The notes: a model not told the origin generated them from the sequence alone. A DNA stretch of 36,801 bases from Halorussus litoreus (GCF_003382685.1 NZ_QLVG01000056.1:1-36801), one strand, 5' to 3'. Numbered from the stretch's first letter, positions 1-8,101 are shown. Made by a program: numbers and translations.

Positions 1-53
1 GAGCGTCGCGCAGATAGCCAAATCACGGCTCGCGCGCAGATGAACGAACCCAC

Positions 54-71
54 ACCTTCGCGCGCGAAGGT
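54..71. repeat. 18-nt perfect palindrome downstream of the MBL-fold gene
   Basis: ACCTTCGCG followed directly by CGCGAAGGT is perfectly self-complementary with no loop. It lies in the non-coding left edge, just past the 3' end of the reverse-strand MBL-fold gene. It could be part of a termination structure or the edge of one of the palindromic repeats that are common in this window. The rest of bases 1-107 shows nothing recognisable. Confidence 0.5.
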
Positions 72-107
72 CGAAAATATTGCTTCGCGAACTGGAACGG
101 AACTGCC

Positions 108-941
108 TCAGACGTCCACGCGGTCGCCGATCTCCGCGATCTCCAGCCGCTTCGGGTACTCGAAGCTCCGGGCGTGGTCGTGGAGCGCAGTCGGGTCGGC
201 GGTCAGACCCTTCCACATATCCCAGTGGGTCGGCAGGAACCGGTCGAACTGGAGGTCGCTCGCGGTCGCGACCGCCTGATTCTCGTCGTTGTACCACCGC
301 GTGCGCTTGGGCTCTCGAGTCTCCTTGTCCGGAATGTTGCCCACGCTCCCGAACGCGAGCACGCCGAGGTCCACGTCGTAGGCCTCGCCCACGCGCTCGA
401 ACTCGTCGCTGGGCTTGGTGTCGCCGCCGTGGAAGAACGTTCGGCCGTCGTACTCCACGACGTAGCTCACCGGGTGGCTCGCGTCGGGGTCGTTGGCGGG
501 CTCGACGTGTATCGTGAGGGCCCCGACCTCGAACGAGTCGCCTTCCGAAATCTCGCGGAGTTGATCGTCGGTCACGTCCCACTCGTCGGTCCAGTGCTCC
601 GCCTCGCGCGCGACGGCGAGGCTGGCGTCCGGCGCGTAGAAGTCCGCGCCGGTGTTTTCGAGGATGGGAGCCTGACTCGGCCCGTGGACGTGGTCGGTGT
701 GCTCGTGGGTGGCGAGCACCGCGTCGGCTTTGGTCACGTCCGCCGGGTCGAACGGCACAGGTACCATCCGGATCGTTCGCGGCGGGTCGCCCAAACCGAG
801 GTACGGGTCGATGAAAACTGTCGTGTCCGCGGCCTTCAGCACGAACCCGTTGCAGCCGAGATACCAGACCGCGATACCCTCCGGGTCGGCGTCCTCGACC
901 GCGCGGACCAGCCAGTCGCCCCAGTCGCTGTGGATCGCCAT
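108..941 (-). CDS. MBL-fold metal-dependent hydrolase, UlaG-like
   Basis: A 277-residue protein of the metallo-beta-lactamase superfamily, closest in layout to the UlaG/RomA-like branch (L-ascorbate-6-phosphate lactonase and relatives). The metal-binding signature THEHTDH is at residues 78-84, giving His79, His81, Asp83 and His84. An early strand carries YLGCNGFVLKA and VFIDPYLG (about residues 27-49). GGDTKPSD in the middle supplies a further metal ligand, and LPTHWDMW near the C-terminus supplies the last conserved His. There is no signal peptide or membrane segment, so it should be cytosolic. The true substrate cannot be read from sequence; family members hydrolyse lactones or phosphodiesters, and many remain unassigned. 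The ATG start directly precedes a conserved-looking N-terminus. It appears to be a single gene. Confidence 0.85.
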   Translation of the reverse strand: MAIHSDWGDWLVRAVEDADPEGIAVWYLGCNGFVLKAADTTVFIDPYLGLGDPPRTIRMVPVPFDPADVTKADAVLATHEHTDHVHGPSQAPILENTGADFYAPDASLAVAREAEHWTDEWDVTDDQLREISEGDSFEVGALTIHVEPANDPDASHPVSYVVEYDGRTFFHGGDTKPSDEFERVGEAYDVDLGVLAFGSVGNIPDKETREPKRTRWYNDENQAVATASDLQFDRFLPTHWDMWKGLTADPTALHDHARSFEYPKRLEIAEIGDRVDV

Positions 942-1043
942 ACGCGAGGAGTCAGCGAGAATCCGGGTAAGCCTTGCGCTCTCGACGCTCCGGGCAGCAG
1001 CGACGCGAAGAAAGACGAATCGAGCGTCGGAACGACCGCCGGC

Positions 1044-2567
1044 TTAGAGGCTCCGGAGCCGGATCTCGTCGTCGCCGACCATCTCGATGCGGTCCGGAGT
1101 GACGCTGTAGGCGTCCTCGCTGTGGCCCTCCCAGCCGAGTCGGGTCTTCACGCGCTGGGCGAGTCCCGGGTGCGGGTCCACGTACAGCACGTTGTCGTCC
1201 TCGTCGACCTCGGTGACGACGCCGACCTGCTCGTCGTTGGCGTCGATCACGTCCTTGCCCACGTCGTGGTCGTCCAGTTGAATCTCCTCGCCCTCGACGA
1301 TTGTCTCGTCGCTGGCCGCCATCGTGTCGTCGGTCATCGCCTCGTCCGCCATCGTGTCGTCGGTGGACTCCACGTCGCCCATGGTGGCCTCGCTCGACGT
1401 ACCGGTCGTCTCCGTTGCCGTCATCGTGTCGTCGCTGGCCGTCACCCCCTCGTCGGTCATCGTGTCGTGGCCGGTCGCCATCCCCGCGTCGGTCACCTCG
1501 GTGTCGGCACGGTCGATGGCGATGCCCTCGATCTCGGTGTCCTCGCCCATCGCGTCCGAGCCGACGAGCATCGATTCGACCAGCACGGACTCGATGGTCT
1601 CGCTGCTCACCGTCTCCTCGTCCACGAGCTCGAAGGTGAGCCGCTTGCGGTCGACGACCTCGTCGCGGACGATGCGGCGCTCGTACAGCTCCGTCAGGAT
1701 GGTGTCGTCGTCGGAGAACTCGCTCTCGACGTGCCCGCCCTCGATGACTTCCTCGGTGGGGATCTGCCCGCCGAGGATGTCGCTCTCGAGGATGGTGCGC
1801 TGGACGCCTTCGAGGTCGACGCGGCTCTCCAGCGTCTCGGACTCGACCGTCTCGGTCTCCTCCACGTCGCGGTCGACGACCCGCGTCTCGACCGTCCGGC
1901 GCTCGACGAGTTCGCGGGTGACCTCCCGGGTCTCGTCCACGTCGACGGTGATGTACTCGTGCTCGGTGACGTCGATCTCCTCGACCTCCTCGTCCCAGCC
2001 GGTAGTCTCGCTGTCCTCGATGATAGCGACGCGGTCTTCGGCCTCCATCTCGCCGAAGTGGACGCCGGTGACCTCCCGACGGACGAGTTCGGTGTCGACG
2101 ACGTCGTCGCTCACGATCTCGCTTTCGACGACCTCGCTCTGGAACGTCTCGGTCTCCTGGACGGTCTTCTCGACCACTCTGGTCTCGGTGATCTGGGTCT
2201 CGACGGTGTCGCCCTCCAGCAGCGCTCGCTCGACCTCCTCGTCGTCGAGCGTCGCGCGCTCGATGGCCTCGGTCCGCTCGACCAGTTCGAACTCGTCGCT
2301 CCCGGTCCGGTCGGTGTGGCGGATCAGCGCGAGTTCGTGCTCCTCGAAGTCGTCGTGGAACTCGTCCCAGTCTGCCTCCTCGACGTCCTCGTCGCCCGCG
2401 TCGGGATGATAGACGTACGGTTCGCGCTCGCCAGCGTCGCTCGTCCGGTAGCCCGGCCGCGCGCCGCTCTCCTCGATCCACTCTCGGATGGTGTCGCCTC
2501 CGGTCGTCACGTTGGTCGTCGGGTCTGTTCGATCTACGTCCGTGTCTGTGGTCCTGTCGTCAGCCAT
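1044..2567 (-). CDS. Very acidic repeat protein with C-terminal PRC-barrel-like domain
   Basis: A 507-residue, highly charged protein without signal peptide or membrane segments. Residues about 60-360 consist of degenerate heptad-like repeats rich in Glu, Thr and Val, such as VEKTVQETETFQ, VETRVVDRDVEETETV and VDRKRLTFELVDEETV, which look like extended beta or coiled structure. Residues about 360-423 are a low-complexity Asp/Thr/Met/Ala linker with repeated DDTM. Residues about 424-507 (VGKDVIDANDEQVGVVTEV onward) resemble a PRC-barrel. PRC-barrels are small beta-barrels found in RNA-processing and photosynthetic proteins and commonly fused to stress proteins in haloarchaea. The function is unknown; the organisation resembles general-stress proteins with repeat plus PRC domains, but that is inference. 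It lies 102 nt upstream of the MBL-fold gene on the same strand. Confidence 0.75.
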   Translation of the reverse strand: MADDRTTDTDVDRTDPTTNVTTGGDTIREWIEESGARPGYRTSDAGEREPYVYHPDAGDEDVEEADWDEFHDDFEEHELALIRHTDRTGSDEFELVERTEAIERATLDDEEVERALLEGDTVETQITETRVVEKTVQETETFQSEVVESEIVSDDVVDTELVRREVTGVHFGEMEAEDRVAIIEDSETTGWDEEVEEIDVTEHEYITVDVDETREVTRELVERRTVETRVVDRDVEETETVESETLESRVDLEGVQRTILESDILGGQIPTEEVIEGGHVESEFSDDDTILTELYERRIVRDEVVDRKRLTFELVDEETVSSETIESVLVESMLVGSDAMGEDTEIEGIAIDRADTEVTDAGMATGHDTMTDEGVTASDDTMTATETTGTSSEATMGDVESTDDTMADEAMTDDTMAASDETIVEGEEIQLDDHDVGKDVIDANDEQVGVVTEVDEDDNVLYVDPHPGLAQRVKTRLGWEGHSEDAYSVTPDRIEMVGDDEIRLRSL

Positions 2568-2719
2568 GATTCCCCACCGGGAGACTAGTCGCCACGAGCG
2601 GACTTAGGCGTGGTTGCCGAGGGGACGGCGAAGAAACGCCGGAGAAAGCGGACGCTAACCAGATAGAGGGTCGCTGACTAGGGATCCGCTAACGGCGAGA
2701 GAAATCGACGACTGGGTAG

Positions 2720-3127
2720 TCAGTCCTCGCAGCAGCCGCCGGCCTGCTGGCCGAAGTCGACCGCGAGCGGCTCCGAGATGGCCTCGTTGACGGCCTCCAG
2801 CTTGTTCTCCAAGACCTCCTGGGCTTCGAGGTAGTCGGCCATGACGGGCAGATTGTGGAGTTCCTGCTGGGCCTGCTGGACCTCCTGGATGTCCTCCTGG
2901 GTGGCCTCGCCGGTCTGGCGCGCGAGCATGAACTCCTGACGGAGCTCCTCGAACTCCTGAACCTTCTGCTGGGCCTCGTCGTCCTCCTCGACGGCCTGCT
3001 TGGTCTCCTCGAACCGCCGGTATTCGGGCGTTTCGGTGATGGCCTCGCCGAGTTCGACGCCGAGCTGCTCGACGCGGGAACGGTCTGCGGTCTCGCTCTC
3101 GACGTCCGCTTCGGTATCGACGCTCAT
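2720..3127 (-). CDS. YlbF/YmcA family regulator-like protein
   Basis: A 135-residue, almost wholly helical acidic protein. The pattern LGVELGEAITETPEYRRFEE, then repeated Glu/Gln-rich helices and MADYLEAQEVLENKLEAVNEAI, is typical of the YlbF/YmcA (Com_YlbF) family. In Bacillus these proteins form the Y-complex that binds RNase Y and carries Fe-S clusters; the role of the archaeal homologues is not established. The protein ends in a Cys-rich tail, QQAGGCCED, which could bind a metal or cluster as in the bacterial complex (inference). The ATG start is followed by a short acidic leader. The gene is alone on this strand and its promoter region borders the repeat-filled gap before dph2. Confidence 0.8.
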   Translation of the reverse strand: MSVDTEADVESETADRSRVEQLGVELGEAITETPEYRRFEETKQAVEEDDEAQQKVQEFEELRQEFMLARQTGEATQEDIQEVQQAQQELHNLPVMADYLEAQEVLENKLEAVNEAISEPLAVDFGQQAGGCCED

Positions 3128-3221
3128 GTACCGTGATTTGGGACTGTGTGGTTTTCAACCTGCCGGATACCGCTCGGACTTGCTGGCAAACGGACGGTGA
3201 GGTTGGTAGGAGGGGCTCGCG

Positions 3222-3296
3222 CTGGTTTTCCTTCCATCTCGATTTGCACTGGTTTTCCTTCTACCTCGACTTGCACTGGTTTTGTCTTTCATCCCG
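3222..3296. repeat. 27-nt tandem repeat, about 2.7 units
   Basis: Three successive units begin at 3222, 3249 and 3276, each starting CTGGTTTTCCTTC or a variant. The first two match over almost all 27 nt (CATCTCGATTTGCA versus TACCTCGACTTGCA); the third decays after CTGGTTTT. The T-rich plus strand is compositionally unlike the surrounding DNA. It lies directly left of the first family-1 repeat copy. Confidence 0.8.
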
Positions 3297-3452
3297 GCGC
3301 GTGCGGGCGCGGCCTCTCGTGGCCGCGCCAAACCGCACGAGGGACGAGGACCGCAACGTAGTGAGGACCGCAGGAGGCTGGGGAGGACGAGGCGCGGTGC
3401 GGTGCTGTGCAGTGCTGTGCGGTCACGCCGAGGCTCAAGCAGAAGCTAGCTG
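3292..3452 (+). repeat. Family-1 structured dispersed repeat, copy A
   Basis: The left part folds as a two-tier hairpin: outer CGTGCGG (3300-3306) with CCGCACG (3333-3339), inner GCGCGGCC (3307-3314) with GGCCGCGC (3321-3328), loop TCTCGT and a 3' CAAA bulge. It continues with GAGGGACGAG, then GCAGGAGGCTGGGGAGG, a GCGGTGCGGTGCTGTGC tract, and the right end TCACGCCGAGGCTCAAGC followed by AGCTAGCT. The same order of elements recurs five more times in the window. No open frame is shared between copies. Copy B follows head to head after about 36 nt. Confidence 0.85.
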
Positions 3453-3487
3453 CTCGGCACCCAGATCGATGTTGTTGCTATTCAAGA

Positions 3488-3661
3488 AGCTAGCTATTGC
3501 TTGAGCCTAGGCGTGACCGCAACCGCGACCGCAACCGCATCGCGCCTCAGACCTCCCCAGCCCCTTGCGCTTCTCGGCCTCCGCTTCGCTCCGGCCTCCG
3601 ATGCTCGTCCCTCGCACGCTTGGGCGCGGCACGAGGCCGCGCCAGCGCGCGCCGCGCCGGG
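3488..3661 (-). repeat. Family-1 structured dispersed repeat, copy B (inverted)
   Basis: Reverse-strand copy facing copy A, so their right ends form a long imperfect inverted repeat: TCACGCCTAGGCTCAAGCA read on the minus strand, against TCACGCCGAGGCTCAAGCA in copy A. Its hairpin is inner GGCGCGGC with GCCGCGCC around the loop CTCGT, and outer GCGCGC with GCGTGC through one G-U pair. GAGGGACGAG is conserved, but the core is diverged (CAAGGGGCTGGGGAGG in place of GCAGGAGGCTGGGGAGG). The 3128-3773 gap otherwise holds only the 27-nt tandem repeat and the dph2 promoter. Confidence 0.85.
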
Positions 3662-3743
3662 AATACAAACGTGGCCCAAGCCGTGAGAGTAAGATCCTCG
3701 AAAAATCCAACAACTCGAACCGAACAGTCCGGGAACACCGTCC

Positions 3744-3748
3744 TTAAA
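3744..3748 (+). promoter_or_regulatory. TATA-like element for dph2
   Basis: TTAAA is centred about 28 nt upstream of the dph2 ATG, the usual distance for a leaderless haloarchaeal transcript. No Shine-Dalgarno motif is seen. Confidence 0.5.
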
Positions 3749-3773
3749 CGTCCTCACCGACAAACCCACTTCA

Positions 3774-4838
3774 ATGAGCCAGGAGAGCGAGTACAGCGAG
3801 GGAGACCTCAGAAAGACCGGCATGTCCCTCAAGCACGACCGGGAGTGGGACTACGAACTCGACCGCATCGTCGAGGCAGTCGAGGAGCGCGACGCCACCA
3901 AGGTCGGCCTGCAGTTCCCCGAGGGGCTGAAGCGCCGCGGGCCGAAGGTCGCCGACGACATCCGCGAACTCGTGCCCGACGACGTGACCGTGATGCTGTC
4001 GGGCCAGCCCTGCTACGGGGCCTGCGACCTCGACACGTTCCTGATGAAGCGGACCGACGTGTTCGTCCACTTCGGCCACTCGCCGATGAAGAACACGGAC
4101 AAGGTCATCTACGTCCCGCTGTTCTCGAACGTGGACGTGTTCCCCATCATGGAGGAGTCGCTGGACGAACTGCCGGACCCAGATTCCGACGAGTCGGCCG
4201 CTGAGCCAAGCGTCGGCCTCGTCACCACCGCCCAGCACATGAACCGCTTCGAGGAGATGAAGGCGTGGCTCGACGAGCGCGGATTCGACGTGAAGACCCG
4301 GAAGGGCGACGACCGGCTGACCCACGAGGGCCAAGTTCTCGGGTGCAACTACGCCAGCGCCGACATCGACGCCGACCACGTCCTCTACGTCGGCGGCGGG
4401 AAGTTCCACCCGCTCGGGCTCGCGATGGAGCATCCCGACAAGAAGGTTGTCATCGCCGACCCCGTGAACAACGTCGTGACGGTCGCCGACACCGAGAAGT
4501 TCCTCAAGCAGCGCTACGGCGCGGTCCACCGCGCGATGGACGCCGAGAAGTGGGGCGTCATCTTCTGCACGAAGATCGGTCAGGGCCGGTGGGACCAGGC
4601 CCAGGAGATTCTGGACGACAACGACGACGCCTACCTCATCACGATGGACGAGGTGACTCCCGACCGCCTGCGGAACTTCGACATGGACGCGTTCGTCAAC
4701 ACTGGCTGTCCCCGGGTCACGACCGACGACGGCCCGCAGTTCCACAAACCGATGCTCACTCCCGGCGAGTACGAGATCGCCGTGGGGAACAAGCCGCTCG
4801 ACGAGCTATCCTTCGACACGTTCCACGGCACGTGGTGA
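3774..4838 (+). CDS. dph2: Diphthamide biosynthesis enzyme Dph2 (3-amino-3-carboxypropyltransferase)
   Basis: A 354-residue non-canonical radical-SAM enzyme. Archaeal Dph2 homodimers use a [4Fe-4S] cluster to cleave S-adenosylmethionine and transfer the 3-amino-3-carboxypropyl group to the target histidine of elongation factor 2, the first step of diphthamide synthesis. The family layout is clear: VGLQFPEGLKRRGP near residue 44, the first cluster cysteine in SGQPCYGACDL (Cys80/Cys84), the second in GCNYA (Cys191) and the third in NTGCPRV (Cys312). FGHSPMKN follows the first site. The length matches archaeal Dph2. Residues 1-16 are a non-conserved acidic leader; Met17 (MSLKHDREWDY) is an alternative start, but the TATA-like element fits the upstream ATG. 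It is a single gene. Confidence 0.93.
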   Translation: MSQESEYSEGDLRKTGMSLKHDREWDYELDRIVEAVEERDATKVGLQFPEGLKRRGPKVADDIRELVPDDVTVMLSGQPCYGACDLDTFLMKRTDVFVHFGHSPMKNTDKVIYVPLFSNVDVFPIMEESLDELPDPDSDESAAEPSVGLVTTAQHMNRFEEMKAWLDERGFDVKTRKGDDRLTHEGQVLGCNYASADIDADHVLYVGGGKFHPLGLAMEHPDKKVVIADPVNNVVTVADTEKFLKQRYGAVHRAMDAEKWGVIFCTKIGQGRWDQAQEILDDNDDAYLITMDEVTPDRLRNFDMDAFVNTGCPRVTTDDGPQFHKPMLTPGEYEIAVGNKPLDELSFDTFHGTW

Positions 4839-4865
4839 GGTAGTCGGGGGCTGCGGTGAGAAACC

Positions 4866-4874
4866 TTTTGTAAG
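4866..4874 (+). promoter_or_regulatory. TATA-like element for the Tat-exported helical protein
   Basis: TTTTGTAAG is centred about 26 nt upstream of the ATG at 4896, consistent with leaderless transcription in the 57-nt gap after dph2. Confidence 0.5.
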
Positions 4875-4895
4875 GCGACCTACTGCTGCCCACCT

Positions 4896-6173
4896 ATGTC
4901 CAGCCCTCCTGACAGCGAACGCGACGAGCTCCTCTCCCGGAGGCAGTTTCTCGGAGTGTCGGGCCTCGGTGTCGGCCTCGGCGCAGTCGCGTTCGCCACC
5001 AATACCCTCCCCGCGCCCGTCGTGGACGCCCGGACGAAGCGCCGGGAAATTCCCGCGATCTCGCCCCAGATCGAAATCCCCTCAGCGCACGTGGAAGCCG
5101 CGACGGAACACGCACAGCAGGTTACCGAGGACGCGGAACGGGCGTGGAGTCGTGCCGATCCGTCCTCGCTCGACAAGATGGATCGGGCCGTCCTCGAAGA
5201 GGGCACGGAGAAGGCACGGAACGCGCTCGAAGACGTTTCGACAGATTCCGGAACTCCGAAAACCCTCGAAGAGATCCAGTACGCGACCAGTGTCGCCGCC
5301 GAGACGCTGGGCGCGGCACGATACCTGAACGACGAGTACTCGGTGGCGAACCGCCAAGCGGAGCAGTCGGAGATTCAGTCCAAAATTGGCTCCCTTCGGA
5401 ATCGAATCGAAATCGAGTGCGACGACTCGCACGAGTTTCTGGTTCACGTCGGACGGGTCGAGTATCACCTTCAGCAGGCATCGGGCTTCGCCCGTCGCGT
5501 TTCGGCACCCGAAGACGCGATGGAGGCCGGAGAGATGCTTTCGAACCTCGAATCGGTGTTCCGTGACGAAGAGGACGGACGGCGCATCTACCGACGGTAC
5601 CGGGAGCGCCAGACCGACCCGAAGTCGTTCGAGCGCGAACTGACTCGGAATCGGAAACGGCTCGAAGACGCGGCGGAGTCGCTGCTGGACCAGTACGAGG
5701 AGGATTCCGGTGGAGAGCTCCCGGACAACGCCTATCGACAGGTGCGAAGTCGAATCCACACCCACGGTTGGTTCTACGGACGAAGCCGCCTCTGGGAGGC
5801 ACAGCGCTACCGGGACGAGGGACTGGACGTTCTCGCCGCGATTACGACCGCCGAAGCTCACCAGCACCTTCTCGCGTGGCGCGACGCCAAGAACCGCATC
5901 GGCGTTCCCGAAGATGCTGATCGAGTCGACGCGAAGCGCGTGTTCCGAGCCAAACGCGATGCGGTAGACGAACTCCGAAACGCAATCGACGACGCGGAAG
6001 ACGGACCGTACGCCCGAAAACTGCTCGAAACGGCGAGAGACCGAATCGACTCAGGTGACAGTGCGCTCGACTTCTCCGACTATCCCCGCGCCGAGGCGTA
6101 CGGCCGTTATCTCCTCGGACGGACACACGCCGAAAATGCGAACGATACTGCCAACGAACTCGCTCGGTGGTGA
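4896..6173 (+). CDS. Tat-exported helical protein of unknown function
   Basis: A 425-residue protein that starts with a twin-arginine signal: SRRQFLGVSGLGVGLGAVAF (residues about 14-33), then an Ala/Pro cleavage region near APVVDA. There is no lipobox cysteine, so it is probably released or held by other means. The mature part is almost all alpha-helical, rich in Arg, Glu and Ala (ERELTRNRKRLEDAAESLLD, ATTAEAHQHLLAWRDAKNR), with a single cysteine and no motif I recognise. The amphipathic helical pattern suggests an extended bundle. The gene has its own promoter and lies between dph2 and a convergent hydrolase gene. No function can be assigned; it is likely specific to haloarchaea. Confidence 0.75.
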   Translation: MSSPPDSERDELLSRRQFLGVSGLGVGLGAVAFATNTLPAPVVDARTKRREIPAISPQIEIPSAHVEAATEHAQQVTEDAERAWSRADPSSLDKMDRAVLEEGTEKARNALEDVSTDSGTPKTLEEIQYATSVAAETLGAARYLNDEYSVANRQAEQSEIQSKIGSLRNRIEIECDDSHEFLVHVGRVEYHLQQASGFARRVSAPEDAMEAGEMLSNLESVFRDEEDGRRIYRRYRERQTDPKSFERELTRNRKRLEDAAESLLDQYEEDSGGELPDNAYRQVRSRIHTHGWFYGRSRLWEAQRYRDEGLDVLAAITTAEAHQHLLAWRDAKNRIGVPEDADRVDAKRVFRAKRDAVDELRNAIDDAEDGPYARKLLETARDRIDSGDSALDFSDYPRAEAYGRYLLGRTHAENANDTANELARW

Positions 6174-6231
6174 CTCGGTGACCCCGTAACTCGGTGAAAC
6201 GGTGAACTCGTTTTCGGGGCCCGTCCGTCTC

Positions 6232-7158
6232 TCAGAACTGCGCCGCGACCTCCGGCATGCAGCCGTCGCCGGGCTCGTGGTACGAGAAGTGGTCGGGCAC
6301 GTAGTCGACGTTGTGGTCCTGGTAGTTGCCTGGCGGCGTGCCCTCACAGCCGTCCTCGCCGACCGCCGAGTCGAACTCGCCGGTGGAGTACGCCCAGTTC
6401 AGCACGTCGTCGCCGGCCTTCCAGAAGTTGTCGAACTGGCCGACCGCGGCCGAGATGTCGTCGCCGTACTCCCCGCCGAGCGCGACCGCGTCGTTGTCCG
6501 CCGCCCCGCCGAGCAGCGTGGCCGAGGCGAGCAGGTCGTAGTAGCCCCACGAGTTGAGCGTCTTCACGCACTCGGTGACGACGCGCGCGCCGAGCGAGTG
6601 GCCGATGAGCCGGAACGTGATCCCGGGATTCTGGGCGGCGTAGTCGGTGAGGAAGTTCGCGAGCTTCGGGCCGTTGCGCTCGGCGATGTCGGTCGTCGGC
6701 CACCAGTTGTCCGTGCTGGTGTCCGAGTCCCAGCTGAAGCCCACGACCGGCGCGTCGTAGCCGTTCTGGTTCAGCGAGTGTTCCACCGTCGCGAAGTGGT
6801 CCGGCGCGTCCTCGGGTGCGTTGCGCCAGCCGTGGACCGAGACCATGATCTCGTCTGGTGCGGTCCCGCCGCCGAAACCCGGGATGTCCCCGACCGTCGA
6901 GTAGTCGGTGGCCGTGTGACCGTCGGTGAGCTGGTCGCCGTGCCACCAGTGGATGTCGAAGTGGCCGCGGGTCGTCACGCGCGGGTAGTCCGAGGGGCCG
7001 GTGATGTCGCCGTCGTCGCCCTAGAATGCCGACGCCGAGCCGGCGAACCCGGCGATTCCGGCCGTCGCGGCCGCGCTCCGCAGGACGGTTCGTCTCGCGA
7101 CTCGATTCGATTCGGAGCCTGTTCGTTCGGAGCCTGTTGGTGTCTCTGAGGCGTGCAT
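6232..7158 (-). pseudogene. Tat-exported alpha/beta hydrolase interrupted by an in-frame TAG
   Basis: Reading from the ATG at 7158 gives 45 codons of a clean twin-arginine signal (VARRTVLRSAAATAGIAGFA, ending GSASAF). Codon 46 is TAG (7023-7021), then the same frame runs on as GDDGDITGPSDYPRVTTRGH and through a complete lipase-like domain to the TGA at 6232. In full numbering the nucleophile motif is GHSLGA with Ser188, VSVHGWRN (about 107-113) is the oxyanion region, and His290/His294 near the end are candidate catalytic bases. The position of the stop exactly after the cleavage site, with both parts intact, suggests a recent single-base lesion or a sequencing error. A GTG at 6978 could start a leaderless cytosolic domain, but that is less likely. 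The substrate is unknown; it may be an esterase or lipase. Confidence 0.8.
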
Positions 7159-7159
7159 A

Positions 7160-7200
7160 CATTTTAATACATATTCAATAGTATTAAATTTAATAAAGAG
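7160..7200. promoter_or_regulatory. AT-rich promoter region between two divergent genes
   Basis: This 41-nt stretch is nearly all A/T, in contrast to the GC-rich surroundings. GTATTAAATTT (7181-7191), read on the minus strand, gives a TATA-like box about 27 nt from the ATG of the interrupted hydrolase. Plus-strand A/T runs could serve the conserved protein to the right, though that gene has a nearer candidate, TTTTTGTA, around 7262-7269. Confidence 0.45.
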
Positions 7201-7296
7201 AACCTAACTATGGTAGATTTTCCTGCCCAGCCAATCAGATTACTACTGCGCATTCACAAACCTTTTTGTATGAGTAACGGGTATGCACAGGTAACG

Positions 7297-7698
7297 ATGA
7301 GTGTCACCCGTTCCGCGGACGTTCGAACCGCCATCGAAGGCTGTCGCGTCGAGGATGCCACGCCAGTGAGCCTCGACGCCGACTCGATTCCCTCGACCGC
7401 GCCGGAGGGCCTGCGCGAACTCCAGCGCGAACTCGACGCCGACGACCTCGTTCCGGCCCGCGTGGTCGTCGACGCCTGCTTCGGCGAGGACTGCTCGTTC
7501 GCCACGCAGGCGGAGGCCGACCGCGTGCGCGAGCACGTCCGAGCCGCCTCGTTCCTCGGCGCGAGCACCGTCACCGTGGAGTTCGACGGTGTGGCCGACG
7601 AGGCGAAGGTCCGGCCCGCGCTCGCCGCGGTCGCCGAGCGCGCCCGCCGCGAGGGCGTCAATCTCGACGTCGCGGGGCCGATCACGCTCGAAAACTGA
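7297..7698 (+). CDS. Haloarchaeal conserved protein of unknown function
   Basis: A 133-residue acidic protein starting MSVTRSADVRTAI. I chose this ATG because TTTTTGTA lies about 30 nt upstream and the preceding codons look like promoter rather than protein; in-frame Met codons at 7270 and 7210 are alternatives. The C-terminal half (ADRVREHVRAASFLGASTVT, then VAERARREGVNLDVAGP) resembles the strand-helix pattern of sugar-phosphate isomerase-like TIM barrels, but only as a fragment, so this is weak inference. There is no signal peptide or membrane segment. I do not recognise a named family. It is divergent from the interrupted hydrolase. Confidence 0.65.
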   Translation: MSVTRSADVRTAIEGCRVEDATPVSLDADSIPSTAPEGLRELQRELDADDLVPARVVVDACFGEDCSFATQAEADRVREHVRAASFLGASTVTVEFDGVADEAKVRPALAAVAERARREGVNLDVAGPITLEN

Positions 7699-7767
7699 CG
7701 GCCGCCGACGAAGGGCTGACGACCGGCGATTCTTCTCTCTACTCGCGCTCAGTGCGACAGCCGCCGG

Positions 7768-7860
7768 GGGAACCGCTGGTGAACTTTTCACCCGGGAACG
7801 GTCAGTGAACCTTCCGCCGAGGGAACTGCTGGTGTGGCATCCTCCGGGAACAGCCGTTGG
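7768..7860. repeat. Degenerate 25-27-nt tandem repeat, four units
   Basis: GGGAAC recurs at 7768, 7794, 7821 and 7846, each time followed by a variant of CGCTGGTGAAC (CGCTGGTGAAC, GGTCAGTGAAC, TGCTGGTGTGG, AGCCGTTGGCA) and preceded by a C-rich segment. The regular spacing with decaying sequence indicates an old tandem array. It abuts the left end of a family-2 repeat. Confidence 0.6.
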
Positions 7861-7875
7861 CATATCCGACCGGGT

Positions 7876-8101
7876 GGGACTGAAAGGGACCGCCCGCTCG
7901 CGGTCACGTGAGCGAAGCGAACGTGACCGCGGAAATCGCAGCCCGCGCAGGAAGCGTGACGCACCGCGCCGCGACTGGCGAGCGGTGCAACCGCGAGCCG
8001 CAGGCCGAGCAGGACCGTCTTCCGGTGTCTTCGGGAGCGAAGCGACCGAAGGCTCGTCACGAGCGAAGCGAAGTGACGGTGCCGAGCGGGCGGGGGCTTT
8101 C
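7876..8101 (-). repeat. Family-2 hairpin-chain repeat, copy 1
   Basis: On the minus strand it begins GAAAGCCCCCGCCCGCTCG and ends with CGAGCGGGCGG-TCCCTTTCAGTCCC, the same termini as the copies at 14.6 and 31.3 kb. The ends pair as GAAAG/CTTTC and CGCCCGCTCG/CGAGCGGGCG, separated by an unpaired C-rich internal loop. The interior holds imperfect hairpins built on GAGCGAAGCGA and its complement, for example GGTCACG...CGTGACC around 7901-7926. It has no convincing open frame and fills most of the gap between the conserved protein and the methyltransferase. Confidence 0.75.

Noticed and set aside
174-2588. Long plus-strand open frame of 804 codons opposite the MBL-fold and acidic repeat genes
   Set aside because: It is a complementary-strand shadow: the product is a Val/Leu/Arg/His-rich sequence without domains, while both minus-strand genes have real motifs.
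3292-3661. Family-1 pair as ends of an insertion sequence
   Set aside because: Only 36 nt lie between the copies, no transposase frame, and copies occur singly elsewhere.
3133-3832. Several 60-235-codon frames across the ylbF-dph2 gap
   Set aside because: They run through the family-1 copies and T-rich array and share no protein between copies; frames open because of GC composition.
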